DNA from: an uncultured Bacteroides sp.
GTDB lineage: Bacteria > Bacteroidota > Bacteroidia > Bacteroidales > Bacteroidaceae
Assembly: GCA_949289295.1 (NCBI GenBank)
Contig: CASENM010000027.1
Coordinates: 62,001-126,000 of the forward strand
Direction of reading: 5' to 3'
Length of the DNA: 64,000 nt
Under the pieces are notes generated by a model. It searched no databases, was not told where the DNA came from, and saw nothing but the letters and a program-made list of their open reading frames with translations. Below, in pieces: positions 63,737 to 64,000 of this stretch; positions within the stretch are counted from its first letter, which is position 1; the number at the start of each line of letters is the position of its first letter. The translations under genes were made by a program, and so were the position numbers.

Positions 63737-64000
63737 ATGAATAAAGTAAAGTTTCGTATTTTTAAGAGTCGCCTCCTTTTTGTCCTGGTGTGCGTGCTGT
63801 CAGGAATTACTGCGATTCCGTTGGTGGCCATCCTGGGCGAGGTGCTGATAAAAGGATGGGACCAGTTGGGCTGGTCATTCATCACTGAGGCTACTCCGAA
63901 TGCATATAAGGCAATGATTGCGGCCCAGGCCGGTGAAGACATTCCGGGCGGTATTGCCAACGGTATCATCGGTACTTTCCTGATGTTGTTCCTGGCTGCA
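63737..64000 (+). CDS. pstA: phosphate ABC transporter permease PstA (partial)
   Basis: The N-terminal 88 residues are visible (MNKVKFRIFKSRLLFVLVC, then IPLVAILGEVLIKGWDQLGW and GGIANGIIGTFLMLFLAA). The first two TM helices and the GGIANGIIGT segment fit PstA. The gene runs off the right edge; pstB and phoU are expected next. Confidence 0.9.
   Translation, partial: MNKVKFRIFKSRLLFVLVCVLSGITAIPLVAILGEVLIKGWDQLGWSFITEATPNAYKAMIAAQAGEDIPGGIANGIIGTFLMLFLAA

Overview
The window is chromosomal DNA from a member of the Bacteroidales, most likely a Bacteroides or Phocaeicola relative. The evidence is the many promoters of the Bacteroidetes type (TTTG, about 19-20 bases, TAnnTTTG), lipoproteins and barrels of Bacteroides families (DUF4251, DUF4136, OMP_b-brl_3), a hotdog-menF-menD-menB-menC-menE menaquinone operon, TrpB2, RNase Y next to ZapA, and the absence of canonical Shine-Dalgarno sites before most genes. 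The species cannot be named from sequence alone.

Layout. 1-11.7 kb: end of pflA, membrane pyrophosphatase hppA, a BlaI/BlaR1-like pair whose sensor carries a TonB tail, ygiQ, a hemerythrin/LuxR pair and the lutABC lactate operon. 11.8-28.3 kb: a complete type III-B CRISPR-Cas locus. 28.3-38.6 kb: tRNA-Ser, dsbD, a cysteine desulfidase-like gene, tRNA-Trp, queE-queD, zapA, rny and an orphan vsr. 38.7-47.6 kb: the menaquinone operon on the minus strand, with an outer-membrane barrel gene inside it. 47.8-60.3 kb: tRNA-Ala, queH, envelope proteins, two tRNA-Glu, trpB2, a Ktr-type K+ uptake pair and mltG. 60.7 kb to the end: porin-pstS-pstC-pstA phosphate uptake.

The highlight is the CRISPR locus. 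Two arrays (19 and 20 repeats of the same 35-base unit) each follow a 433-base leader, and the two leaders are near-identical copies of equal length with a matching promoter. Between the arrays lie RT-Cas1 (reverse transcriptase fused to integrase) and Cas2, which suggests spacers can be captured from RNA. After array 2 comes one long same-strand run: a two-TM coiled-coil protein, a NYN-domain nuclease-like protein, a Cas6b-like protein, a DHH phosphodiesterase-like protein, a CorA-like channel, then cmr1-cas10-cmr3-cmr4-cmr5-cmr6. Cas10 keeps its GGDD synthase motif but has no room for the HD DNase. CorA plus a DHH enzyme is the arrangement known for SAM-AMP signalling in Bacteroides fragilis type III-B, so the likely scheme is target RNA, then Cas10 messenger, then CorA membrane effector, with the DHH enzyme as off-switch. 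The NYN and coiled-coil membrane proteins are the least explained parts and the best candidates for something new.

Two non-coding patterns also stand out. A 60-base element of three 16-base palindromes at a strict 22-base period occurs three times (13.6, 38.7 and 49.0 kb). A 7-2-7 inverted heptamer site stands before both the hemerythrin/LuxR operon and the lactate operon.
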